Shown here piece after piece: positions 55,949 to 64,000 of a DNA stretch of 64,000 bases. The notes under the pieces are model-generated. The model worked only from the letters and a program-made list of their open reading frames with translations, was not told the DNA's origin and did no database searches. Positions within the stretch are counted from its first letter, which is position 1. Each line of letters begins with the position of its first letter. Source of the stretch: Myxococcales bacterium (lineage in GTDB: Bacteria; Myxococcota; Polyangia; Nannocystales; Nannocystaceae); contig JAEUJW010000022.1 in NCBI GenBank assembly GCA_016793465.1, positions 120,218-184,217 on the forward strand. The letters run 5' to 3'. The translations under genes and the position numbers were made by a program.

Positions 55949-56027
55949 TCCGAACTCGGAGGCGCTGCCGGAGGATCGGCGTCGCGGCGCGATGCGGGCA
56001 TTCGAGACCTTCGAGGCGCGACATTCG
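55949..56027 (+). pseudogene. Relic of the 3' end of the third LPRW gene (copy of 52539-52617)
   Basis: About 79 bp match the end of the gene at 51455-52621 (LPEDRRRGAML.. FEARR region), including GCCGGAGGATCGGCGTCG in almost identical form. Together with the relic at 54666 it shows that the gene pair methyltransferase-like/LPRW was once duplicated here. Confidence 0.75.
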
Positions 56028-56032
56028 TGAGG

Positions 56033-56376
56033 TCACTTGAGCGTGTACCGCGTGAACCGCCGCTCGCCTGATCGAAGGACGCGGCCTGCGGCCACATAGT
56101 CAGCTTGGGTGCGGGAGCCAGCCGGAGCTGCCGACTTGGCCGCTGCAGGCGCGGCCACCGGCGCAGGGGTCTCGGGTTTCAGCAGCGGCTCGATCCACTC
56201 GACCCGTCGACCGTGACCACAGCGCTGAAGCAGCTCCGGGCGGCGAAGCGGATCGAGGTGATGGGCGCGAGGGTCAGCTCTTGCGCCCGGTTGCGGAGCG
56301 CTTCGACAATCAGCTCGCGCTGGTAGTCCAGCTGCAACTTCCTCATATCAGTCTGCAACTGCTTGAGGATCGTCAT
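56033..56376 (-). pseudogene. Frameshifted small gene next to the integrase
   Basis: Frame one starts ATG at 56374-56376 (MTILKQLQTDMRKLQLDYQR, later SAVVTVDG) and keeps good coding bias to about 56200. It then stops early at 56179. One base shift opens a second frame (RRVEWIEPLLKPETPAPVAA, then ADYVAAGRVLRSGERRFTRY) to a stop at 56033-56035. Joined, they give about 114 residues with a helical start, a beta core and an Ala/Pro tail. I do not recognise it. A small gene beside an integrase is often an excision or control factor, so its loss could lock the element in place (inference). Confidence 0.42.
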
Positions 56377-56580
56377 GCCGACATGTTGCCGCGGTCAGCG
56401 TCGGCTGTCATCGCGCAGAACGACCAGGGCGCGCGTCGTTACACGTGCCGTGCGGCTGCGAACGTTCACCGATCATGAGATCGTCGCTATCATGCTGACG
56501 GGCCGTGGTCTGCCCGTGCTGGAGAGCCAGCTTGCAACGCTCGCAGTCGCGCGGTATTAAGAGCGCGCTTGCGGGCTGTC

Positions 56581-57768
56581 ATGGAGTTCCCCATGCCAGT
56601 CACGAACACCGGAGAGATCACCAAAATCACCATCGCCCACTACAAGGGCACCACGAACCTCGAGGCCAGCGTGCTCATGCTTTCGACAGACGGGAAGGAG
56701 ATCCGGCGGCGATGGAAGTCCCCGCACAGCTCCCGCACCGCGACCGAACGCTGGGCACGGACGAAGGCGAACGCCTTCCTGTCGTCGCGGGTGGAGGAAG
56801 CGAGGGCACCGGCGCTGACGTTCGGTGAGTTTGCGGAGCGCTTCGTGCGCGACCACGTACGCGCGAACCGGCTCGCGCCGAGCACGGCCGCCAGCATGGA
56901 CATGAATTTGAGAGAACATCTGCTCCCGATGTTCGGGACGCTGCGCCTGGACCAGATCACGGACGACGAGGTCAAGAAGATCAAGCTGCTCGAGTTGGCG
57001 ATCGGCACGATCAACAAGCTCCTGCAACTCCTCGGGCAGATCTTGAAGGCGGCGATCGACGCGAAGCACATCGGGTCGATGCCGAAGATCAAGCGCGTTA
57101 AGAACAAGGGCGGCCGCCACCCTTTCTACCAGCCCGAGGACTACGAGCGCCTCGTCGCTGCTGCGACCGCGACGGACCCGCGGGCCCTCGTGCTCGTGCT
57201 CCTCGGTGGCGACGCGGGGCTCCGCATCGGCGAGATCATCGCGCTCGACTGGGCCCGCGTCGACTTCGCCGCAGGCAAGGTCCACGTCGAGGTCGCGGAC
57301 TGGCGAGGCCACCTCGGTCCGCCCAAGGGCGGCAAGCCGCGGAGCGTCAGCATGACGCCGCGACTTCGCGCCGCGCTGCAAGACCTCGGGGAATCCGACC
57401 CGAGCCGGTCGGCGCGGGTGCTGACCCGAAGCGAAGGGCGCTACGGCCAGGAGGGCGACCCGGTCACCCGCTCCGTCACGCGTGAGTGGCTCGAGGCCAC
57501 CCACACGCTCGCGAAGGTGCCGATCATGGGCGTGCACACGCTCCGGCACACGTTCTGCTCGCACCTGGCGATGGCGGGTCAGCCCGTCACCGCGATCCGC
57601 GACCTCGCGGGTCACAGCTCGGTCGCGATCACGAACGACTACATGCACCTCGCCCCCGCGGCGACGGTGAGCGCGATCGATGTCCTCGCTGCTTTCCACG
57701 AGAAGGCCCGCGCGACGTCGATCTCGGAGACGGGACGGAGACGCGATCCCGCCCAGCCGAAAAAGTGA
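56581..57768 (+). CDS. int: Tyrosine-recombinase integrase of the element
   Basis: The protein has 395 residues from the ATG at 56581 (ATG 56593 possible). An N-terminal beta-rich arm-binding-type domain and a SAM-like core-binding domain (LTFGEFAERFVRDHVRANRL) precede the catalytic domain. Catalytic residues are visible in order: Arg in GDAGLRIGEIIAL, Lys in PKGGKPRSVSM, His and Arg in HTLRHTFCSH, His in GHSSVAI and nucleophile Tyr in TNDYMHLAP. It ends 30 bp from attR. It would integrate and excise the island at the CCAGTTCAGCTTCT core. The set is complete, so it is probably active. Confidence 0.95.
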   Translation: MEFPMPVTNTGEITKITIAHYKGTTNLEASVLMLSTDGKEIRRRWKSPHSSRTATERWARTKANAFLSSRVEEARAPALTFGEFAERFVRDHVRANRLAPSTAASMDMNLREHLLPMFGTLRLDQITDDEVKKIKLLELAIGTINKLLQLLGQILKAAIDAKHIGSMPKIKRVKNKGGRHPFYQPEDYERLVAAATATDPRALVLVLLGGDAGLRIGEIIALDWARVDFAAGKVHVEVADWRGHLGPPKGGKPRSVSMTPRLRAALQDLGESDPSRSARVLTRSEGRYGQEGDPVTRSVTREWLEATHTLAKVPIMGVHTLRHTFCSHLAMAGQPVTAIRDLAGHSSVAITNDYMHLAPAATVSAIDVLAAFHEKARATSISETGRRRDPAQPKK

Positions 57769-57797
57769 ATAGATCTGTGGGGTTTACCTCCCTGCAC

Positions 57798-57811
57798 CCA
57801 GTTCAGCTTCT
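57798..57811. repeat. attR core, 14-bp direct repeat
   Basis: CCAGTTCAGCTTCT is identical to 1188-1201. To its right the host kinase frame resumes (CVALYEGIYG). Confidence 0.9.
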
Positions 57812-60048
57812 GCGTCGCGCTCTACGAGGGCATCTACGGCGTGCGCCCGTTCAGCGGCGAGAACTTCTACGCCCTCGAGGTCGCCAAGCTGTCCGGCACC
57901 ATCGACGCGCCCAAGCGCCCGACCACCGTGCCGGGCGCGCTGCGCCGCGCGATCGTCCGCGGCCTCGCCGGCGAGCCCGAGCTGCGCTGGCCGAGCCTCG
58001 CCGTCCTGCTCGCCGAGCTCGAGCGGGTCCACCGCCGGCGCCCGCGTCGGCTGCTCGCCGCCGGCGCCCTCGGCCTCGGCCTCGTCGCCGGCCTCGCCGG
58101 GTGGCTGCTCACCCGCGACCCGCCGTGCACCGCCGCCGACGCCGCCGCCGCGTTCGGCGACGCCTGGGACCCGCGCGACGCCCCCATGCTCGAGCGCGGC
58201 TTCGCGGCCACCGGCCTGCCGTTCGCGCGCGACACCTGGCAACGCACCCGCGAGCAGCTCGACCGCCAGGCGCTCGCCTGGCTGGCCGCCCACCGCGGCA
58301 CCTGCGAGGCCACCCGCGTGCACGGCACCCAGCCGGCCGCGGTCATGGACCGGCGCACGCGCTGCCTCGAGCGCCGGCGCGACGAGCTCGCCGCGCTCGT
58401 CGACGTGCTCGCCGACGCCGACGCCGACGTCGTCGGCAACGCGATCGTCGCCGTCATGGGCCTCACCCCGGTCGCGAGCTGCGAGGACCCCGACAGCCTC
58501 GACCTGCCCGTCGACCCCGACGCCCTCGCCGCCGCCCGCGACATCGACCGCGCCGTCGTCCAGGAGCTCGCCGGCCGCCCCGCCCTCGCCGGCGCGCTCG
58601 CCGAGCGGGCCCACGCCGCCGCCGACCGCCTCGGCGACCGCGGCCTGCGGGCCATGGCCACCCTCGTGCTCGGCAAGGTGGAGGTCGACCAGTCCGACTT
58701 CCCCGCCGCCGAGCAGCGCCTCGCCGCCGCCTACTTCGACGCCGTCGCCAGCGCCCGCGACCTCGTCGCCGCCGAGGCCGCGATCAACCTCGTCGCCCTC
58801 GTCGGCGACCGCCTCGCCCGCGCCGACGAGGGCCGCGCCTGGGCCCGCCACGCCGACGCCATGGTCGACCGCCTCGGCCGCCCGCCCGGCTTCGAGGCCA
58901 ACTACTCGCACAACCTCGCCAACCTGTACGCCCGCGCCGGCGCCTACGCCGACGCCGAGCCGCTGTACCGCCGCGCCCTCGAGCGCTCGCGCGAGGACGA
59001 CGGCATCGAGCGCGCCAACATCCTCACCAACCTCGCCAGCACGATCGCCTTCCTCGGCCGCACCGCCGAGTCGATCGCCCTCTACGAGCAGGCGCTCACC
59101 CTCCGCGAGGCCGCCTTCGGCCCCGACCACCCGCAGATCGCCCACACCCTCACCAACCTCGGCGGCTCGTACGCCCTCGTCGGCGACACCGCGCGCAACG
59201 AGGCCGCCCAGCGCCGCGCCCTCCAGATCTGGCGCCCGACCCTGCACCCCCGCCACGAGCTGCTCGCCTACCCGCTCGCCGCCCTCGGCGACATCGCCCT
59301 CGAGCGCAGCGACTACCCCGCGGCCCTCGCCTACTTCGAGGAGGCCCGCACGATCTGGGAGCACAACGGCGGCCGCGAGTTCCCGACCGTCGCCTCGATG
59401 ACCGAGCGCCTGGCGACCACCCGCCTGCTGCAGGGCGACGTCGCGGCCGCCCACGTGCTCGCCGACCAGGCGCTCGCGCTGTGGACCCGCGCCGCCACCA
59501 GCGAGCCGATCCAGGTCGCCATGGCCCGCCTCGTGCGCTCGCAGGTCGCCGTCGCCGAGCGCGACTTCGCGGCCGCCCGCGCGCTCGCCGAGCAGGCCCG
59601 CGCCCCGCTCGCCCGCGACTTCGGCGACGACCACCTCTACACCGCCGCCGCCCGCCTGCAGCTCCTGACCGTCGCCCTGAAGGACGCGCCCCGCGACGTC
59701 CCGGCGATCGTCGGCGACACCGCGGCGATCGTCGCCGCCTTCGAGCGCGACCTCGGCCGCGACACCCGCTGGCTGTGCGAGCCGCTCACGCTGCTCGGCG
59801 AGGCCCTCGTGCTCGCCGACCGCCACGCCGAGGCCCGCGAGGCGCTCGCGCGCGCGGCCGCGATCGCCGACGTCGCCGGCCTCGTCGCCGCGCGGGCCGA
59901 GGTCGACCTCGTGCTCGCGCGCGCGAACTGGCCGACCGACCCTGTCCGCGCCCGCGGGCACGCCCACGCCGCGGCCGCCGTGTTCCGCCGCATCGGCGCG
60001 CTCGCACGGCTCGACGAGGCCGAGTCGTGGCTGCGCGAGCACCCGTGA
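57811..60048 (+). pseudogene. Host Ser/Thr kinase, 3' half with membrane helix and TPR region
   Basis: The frame begins at the repeat with CVALYEGIYGVRPFSGENFY (kinase subdomains IX-X) and RRAIVRGLAGEPELRWPSLA (subdomain XI). A membrane helix (LLAAGALGLGLVAGLAGWLL) and a Cys-containing domain follow, then TPR-type repeats (FEANYSHNLANLYARAGAYA, TLTNLGGSYALVGDTARNEA, LAALGDIALERSDYPAALAY). It lacks a start of its own, although GTG at 57841 is in frame. Joined in frame to 307-1200 it makes a kinase of about 1043 residues of the type common in myxobacteria. Confidence 0.93.
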
Positions 60049-60165
60049 CGTCGCCGCCGCGCGCTCGCGCGGTTTGCAGGAACGTCGTGCAGGCGCTTGT
60101 CAAGCCCGGCCACTCCGCCGATCGTAGCTCGCCCGCCGCGCCCCGCGGCCAAACAAGGAGCCCCT

Positions 60166-61923
60166 GTGAAGCTACAACGACGAGCCCTCGCCTTGCTGCT
60201 CGGCGCGACTGCCCTGATCCCGGGCGTCGCGCTCGCGGCCCCACCTCCTGCGGGCCTCGCCCCGCGGCCCGTCGCCCCGGCGGCCCAGTCCGACTGGTGG
60301 CTGTCGGTCCAGGAGTACTTCTCCGGCGACGCCCTCGTCATCGGCAAGCAGATCCTGTTCTCGCTGCTGCTGTTCCTCGGCGGCTGGCTGGTCGCCAAGT
60401 TCATCTCGTGGCTGGTCTACCGCGGCCTGTGCAAGACCTCGATCGACAACAAGCTGGCCGAGAAGCTGCGCCTCAGCATCCTGCTCGAGCCCGACGCCGC
60501 CGGCGGCGCGCCGCCGAAGCCCCCGCCGCCCAACGCGCTCGAGCGCTTCATCGCCGCGATCGTCTACTACATGCTGATGCTGCTGGTGCTCGTCGGCGTG
60601 CTGCAGATCGCCGGCCTGTCGCAGGCGGCCGGCCCGATCCAGGGCCTCGTCGACACCGTGGTCCAGGCGCTGCCGCTGGTCGGCAAGGCGGTGCTCATCC
60701 TGATCGTCGCCTACTTCGGCGGCCTGCTGCTCGGGCGCCTGCTCAGCAAGACCCTGCAGATCCTCCGCGTCGACACGCGCTTCGCCGAGCTGCAGGCCGA
60801 CGGCGACCGACCGGCGACCCCGGCCAAGCCGTTTAGCAGGACCGCCGGCGACGTGGTGTTCTGGCTCGTCATGCTCGCCGGCCTCGCCGGCGCCTTCGAC
60901 GCCCTGCGCATCACCCCGATCGCCGAGCCCCTCAACAACGCGCTCGACCGCATCGTCGGCTTCGCCCCCTCGGTCGCCGTCGCCGCGCTGCTGGTGTTCG
61001 CCGGCTACATCCTCGGCCGCATCGTCCGCGTCGTCGTGCACAACCTGCTCGACAGCCTCGGCTTCAACCGCCTCGTCGACAAGATCGGCCTCGGCAAGCT
61101 GTTCGGCGCGTCCAAGCCCTCGGCCGTGGTCGGCATGCTGGTGATGGCCTTCATCATGTTCCAGGCCACCATCGCCGCGCTCAACCAGCTGAGCCTGGTG
61201 ACCCTCAGCGGCCCGCTCACCGAGATGATGGCCCGCTTCTGGGTCGTCCTGCCCAACCTCGCCGTCAGCGTGCTCGTCGTCGCCGCCGGCGTGGTCGTCG
61301 GCCGCATCATCCGCAACGTCGTCGCCGCCACCCTGCGCAACCTCGGCTTCGACCGCCTGGTCGCCCGCCTCGGCATCTCGACCATCTCCGCCCGCGAGGA
61401 CCGCCTCGGCGAGCCCTCCGAGCTGGCCGGCTTCCTCGTCCACGTCGCCATCGTCGTGCTCGCCACCGCCCAGGCCTGCGAGAACCTCCAGCTGCACACC
61501 TGGGCCGTCTACCTCAACGCCTTCCTCGGCTACGCGATCAAGAACGTGCTGGTCGCCGCCGTGATCGTCGGCGTCGGCGTGGCCATCGGCAACTACGTGC
61601 GCGACATCATCGCCGCCCGCGGCGTCGACCCGCTCGACAACCGCAACCGCTGGCTCGGCGAGTTCGCCCGCTACACCATCCTCGTGTTCGCCGTGACCAT
61701 GGCGATCCAGCAGCTGCAGGTCGCCGAGAACTTCGTGCTGCTGGCCTTCGGCCTGCTGTTCGGCGGCCTGTGCCTGGCCGCCGCCCTGGCCTTCGGCCTC
61801 GGCAGCAAGGACGTCGCCGGCGAGATCGTCCGGCGCTCGGTCAAGCGCGTCGAGGACGGCAAGCCCCCGGTCGCCACCACCCCGACCCGCACCCCGACCA
61901 ACCCCAACATCTTCAACCCGTAG
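60166..61923 (+). CDS. Mechanosensitive ion channel-like membrane protein with repeated TM helices
   Basis: The protein has 585 residues from GTG 60166 after AAGGAG (60155-60160). There is a signal peptide (ALALLLGATALIPGVALAA) and at least nine hydrophobic helices. A helix unit recurs (ALLVFAGYILGRIVRVVVHN; VLVVAAGVVVGRIIRNVVAA; AVIVGVGVAIGNYVRDIIAA; AVLILIVAYFGGLLLGRLLS), matching the conserved TM-helix repeat found in MscS-related proteins. It lacks an obvious MscS beta-domain. It is a host gene, probably for osmotic response or envelope maintenance. Confidence 0.75.
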   Translation: MKLQRRALALLLGATALIPGVALAAPPPAGLAPRPVAPAAQSDWWLSVQEYFSGDALVIGKQILFSLLLFLGGWLVAKFISWLVYRGLCKTSIDNKLAEKLRLSILLEPDAAGGAPPKPPPPNALERFIAAIVYYMLMLLVLVGVLQIAGLSQAAGPIQGLVDTVVQALPLVGKAVLILIVAYFGGLLLGRLLSKTLQILRVDTRFAELQADGDRPATPAKPFSRTAGDVVFWLVMLAGLAGAFDALRITPIAEPLNNALDRIVGFAPSVAVAALLVFAGYILGRIVRVVVHNLLDSLGFNRLVDKIGLGKLFGASKPSAVVGMLVMAFIMFQATIAALNQLSLVTLSGPLTEMMARFWVVLPNLAVSVLVVAAGVVVGRIIRNVVAATLRNLGFDRLVARLGISTISAREDRLGEPSELAGFLVHVAIVVLATAQACENLQLHTWAVYLNAFLGYAIKNVLVAAVIVGVGVAIGNYVRDIIAARGVDPLDNRNRWLGEFARYTILVFAVTMAIQQLQVAENFVLLAFGLLFGGLCLAAALAFGLGSKDVAGEIVRRSVKRVEDGKPPVATTPTRTPTNPNIFNP

Positions 61924-61930
61924 TTTTTTT

Positions 61931-62000
61931 AAAAAAAGAACGCGGACGAACGGCGAGAGGCCGACCCCGACGCGGGGCCGGCCTCTCGCCGTTCGTCCGC
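61931..62000 (-). terminator. Strong hairpin with U-tract on the minus strand
   Basis: Arms of 22 bp (61942-61963 and 61979-62000) are perfectly complementary, with a further CCCCG/CGGGG stem in the loop. The A-run at 61931-61937 gives a U-tract only for minus-strand transcription. T7A7 (61924-61937) is itself a palindrome next to the channel gene's stop. Flanking genes both point right, so the minus-strand polarity is odd. Confidence 0.6.
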
Positions 62001-62066
62001 TCGCGCCCCGCGCGCACCGCTTCCTTGACATCGCCGCCCTTGCCTGCCTAACTCGCCGGGCCAGCG

Positions 62067-63326
62067 ATGCTGTTCCGCGCCGAAAACCTGGGCCCGATCC
62101 GCAGCGCCGAGCTCGACCTCTCGAAGAAGCTGATCGTCCTCGCCGGCCCCAACAACTCCGGCAAGACCTACCTCGGCTGGGCCCTCTACGGCCTCAGCCG
62201 CTTCAACCCGGGCCCTCTGCCGAGTGTGTCTGCACTGATGGCTCTGCCGCTCGATGGCCCCGATCACCAACCCCTCGAGGAACGAATTAGGCCTCACCTC
62301 GCATCGTTCTTGGCCGAGTTAGCACACGCTTATAGCGTCGGAGTTTACCGCGACTTCGCGGCCACCCGCGAACCGTTCCTACATACCCGACTGCGTATCA
62401 CATCATCCACGGATCAGACACTTGCGGCTGAATTCATGGCTGAAGCACTACGCAACATATCGAGTCTTCCAGATCACGGCGTCATCAGGGAGCGTGGCGT
62501 CAGCAACTCGATCCGGTTCCGCTTCTTGGGCCACTGGAGGCTGTTTCCCGTAGAGCGCCTGGCGATCAACATCTTCGCTCGCGAACTCTCTCTCATTCGC
62601 ATGAACGTCGTCGACGAGCTCACAGACGATCCTGAAAACGCGCTCACCGCGGAGTCCCTGCGCAAGGTCGGTCGCTACCCTCTCGCCATCCGCGACGCCC
62701 TCCGCGTCGCCGCCGATCTGGAGACTTACAAGCGCGAGACAAGCCCGTTCGCCGACCTCGCCGACGAGCTCGAGACCTCCGTGCTCGGCGGCCGCGTCGT
62801 CCTCACCGACACCGGCGAGATGGCCTTTCGTCCCGGGAGTTCTCCCGACGCGCCGTCGCTGGGCGTCCACCGCTCGAGCTCGATTATCAAGTCGCTGGCG
62901 AGCATCGTCGTCTACCTCCGCCACATCGCCCGCGACGGCGATCAGATCATCATCGACGAGCCCGAGCTCAACCTCCACCCCGACAACCAGCGCCGCGTCG
63001 CCCGCGTGCTCGCCAAGATCGCCAACCGCGGGATCCGGGTCCTGCTGAGCACCCACAGCGACACCCTGATCGGCGAGTTTAATAATTTGATCATGCTGAG
63101 CCACGGCAGCGATCCCGCGGCGACCGAATCGCTCATGCAGGAGCTCGGCTACGATGCCGCCAGCGTGCTCCGCCCCGAAGACCTCGGCGTCTACCTGGTG
63201 AGCGACGGCGAATGCAAGCCCGTGCCCGTGGCCGCCACCGGCTTCGAGGTCCGCACCATCGACGAGGCGATCCACAAGCTCAATCAGGACGCCCAGAAGA
63301 TCTACGGGCGCCTCTTCTGCGAGTGA
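62067..63326 (+). CDS. AAA/ABC-type ATPase (OLD/RecF-like), probable partner of the downstream nuclease
   Basis: The protein has 419 residues. Walker A GPNNSGKTYLGW is at about 29-40, the ABC-like signature region is near SSSIIKSLASIVVYLRHIAR, and Walker B is DQIIIDEPELNLHPDNQRR with switch His in LLSTHSDTL. No TOPRIM domain follows. Such short OLD-like ATPases commonly pair with a separate nuclease in defence operons. The next gene (63329) starts 2 bp later and carries an ExK motif. It lies on the host side of attR, so it is not part of the element. Confidence 0.8.
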   Translation: MLFRAENLGPIRSAELDLSKKLIVLAGPNNSGKTYLGWALYGLSRFNPGPLPSVSALMALPLDGPDHQPLEERIRPHLASFLAELAHAYSVGVYRDFAATREPFLHTRLRITSSTDQTLAAEFMAEALRNISSLPDHGVIRERGVSNSIRFRFLGHWRLFPVERLAINIFARELSLIRMNVVDELTDDPENALTAESLRKVGRYPLAIRDALRVAADLETYKRETSPFADLADELETSVLGGRVVLTDTGEMAFRPGSSPDAPSLGVHRSSSIIKSLASIVVYLRHIARDGDQIIIDEPELNLHPDNQRRVARVLAKIANRGIRVLLSTHSDTLIGEFNNLIMLSHGSDPAATESLMQELGYDAASVLRPEDLGVYLVSDGECKPVPVAATGFEVRTIDEAIHKLNQDAQKIYGRLFCE

Positions 63327-63328
63327 GC

Positions 63329-64000
63329 ATGACCGGCATCCTCGAAGCTCTGCGCGAGATCCTCGATCCGCGGCTGATCGTCGAGGGCAACATCTGCCTC
63401 GAGGAGCAGGACGCCTCCAGCACGACCAGCCCACGCTGCTCCACAAGCATGGCCGCGCCTTGCTGCTGCGCCCTGATCAGCTCGCCTTCGCCGGGCTCGC
63501 CCTGCCCGACCGCCTGTTCCCGTTCCTCGACGCCCGTCGACCCGCTCTCTGTTGCCTGTGCGACTACCTGATCTTCTACCCGCGCGCCGGTGACGCCTCG
63601 GCCAACGATCTGAACGTCGTGCTCTGCGAGCTGAAGAGCGGCCGCACCGACGGAGCCGTGACGCAGCTGCGCAACGGCAAGCTCGTCGCCGATCACATCC
63701 TCGCCTCCCTCGCGCTCCACGGTCGTGGCCGGCCGACCACCGTGTACTTCCGCGGCGTCGTCTTTTCGAACACCGCGCCGACCCGCCACGGCGTCCGCAA
63801 GGTCGACAAGCCGCTCGAGTTCTTCCCCGACGAGCGGTTTCCCGAGCTCGCCCGGATCCACGGTGAGTTTCAGGATAGTTGTCGCCTTGGCAATCAGGCG
63901 TGCTTCGCCTTGGAATCGGCGGGCTCACGCTCTGGGTTGAGGCAGACGACGCGGACGGGCTTCCAGTTGCGGGTGTTGCCGGTCCAGCGTTCGGGGTGGC
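63329..64000 (+). pseudogene. PD-(D/E)XK nuclease-like partner, frameshifted, runs off the window
   Basis: The ATG at 63329 opens MTGILEALREILDPRLIVEG then NICLEEQ. After about 63410 this frame turns into low-quality sequence and stops at 63571. A one-base shift continues with good coding bias: QHDQPTLLHKHGRALLLRPD, then CDYLIFYPRAG, VVLCELKSGRTDGAVTQLRN. Asp of CDYL and Glu/Lys of CELK fit a PD-(D/E)XK nuclease. The frame stays open to the window edge. Either the gene is broken, or a sequencing error or programmed shift is present. Confidence 0.6.

Noticed and set aside
56105..56326. Plus-strand peptide STVTTALKQLRAAKRIEVMG resembling a winged-helix end
   Set aside because: No upstream coding context in that frame, and the opposite strand has the better coding bias. 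Kept only as a doubt against the frameshifted minus-strand gene.
57784..60042. Minus-strand open frame of 752 codons
   Set aside because: Antisense shadow of the host kinase 3' half; composition is dominated by Val/Gly/Ala runs caused by GC-rich codons and has no domain motifs.
60172..62031. Minus-strand open frame of 619 codons
   Set aside because: Antisense of the channel-like gene; rich in Asp/Gly/His from complementary codons and extends through the hairpin.
62067..63326. Gabija GajA
   Set aside because: The protein is too short and has no TOPRIM domain, and no UvrD-like helicase follows.
62448..63446. Minus-strand open frame over the ATPase gene
   Set aside because: The plus strand encodes clear Walker A and B motifs here; the minus frame is a shadow.

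Overview
The window looks like a high-GC myxobacterial chromosome, probably of the Nannocystis/Plesiocystis type. The basis is the dense set of Hanks-type Ser/Thr kinases (one with a TPR-rich tail), the serine/threonine/glycine-rich lipoproteins and the strong G/C bias at third codon positions. No rRNA, tRNA or CRISPR array was seen, so the taxonomy is inference.

The main structural result is a site-specific integrated element of about 56.6 kb (1188-57811). It splits a host Ser/Thr kinase gene in two. The 5' half (from 307) and the 3' half (to 60048) rejoin in frame when the element is removed, giving a kinase of about 1043 residues. The halves are bounded by an identical 14-bp direct repeat (1188-1201 and 57798-57811). 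A tyrosine recombinase (56581-57768) lies against the right repeat. The host flanks are a partial NAD-dependent epimerase (1-152, minus) on the left, and a mechanosensitive-channel-like protein plus an ATPase and a frameshifted nuclease (60166-64000) on the right.

Inside the element the layout is modular. (a) 1.4-9.0 kb is an arsenic island: a remnant arsM, a SigZ-like sigma factor, then arsR-acr3-arsC diverging from a membrane protein, an ArsO-like flavoprotein and an MFS exporter. An AbiJ-like nuclease sits within it. (b) 9.7-13.8 kb carries a PLD-nuclease/SF2-helicase fusion likely to act in defence, and a small companion gene. (c) 14.0-26.1 kb is a signalling and surface module: a LuxR-type regulator, a tandem double kinase, a second kinase, two lipoproteins (one VWA-like), a nucleoside-phosphorylase-domain protein and unknowns. 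(d) 26.1-26.85 kb is non-coding, with three perfect inverted repeats and five GGACAC motifs. (e) 26.86-52.6 kb is a core of 26 co-directional, mostly overlapping genes, nearly all of unknown family. It includes a transglycosylase-like protein, an M23-like protein, a 2186-residue methyltransferase-helicase, a ParA-like ATPase, a membrane-anchored SDH/ClpP-like protease and many proteins with one membrane helix followed by arginines. (f) 52.7-56.4 kb is a second cargo spot: a PD-(D/E)XK protein, another SDH-like protease, gene relics and a frameshifted small gene. The integrase follows.

The core operon is the best candidate for an undescribed system. It combines wall-cutting enzymes, membrane-anchored proteins, a DarB-like DNA-protection protein, a partition-type ATPase and an N-terminal module shared by three proteins. 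That suggests a virus-like or transfer apparatus, but I could not recognise a terminase, portal, capsid, relaxase or type IV secretion ATPase. All functional claims come from reading motifs by eye; no database search was possible.
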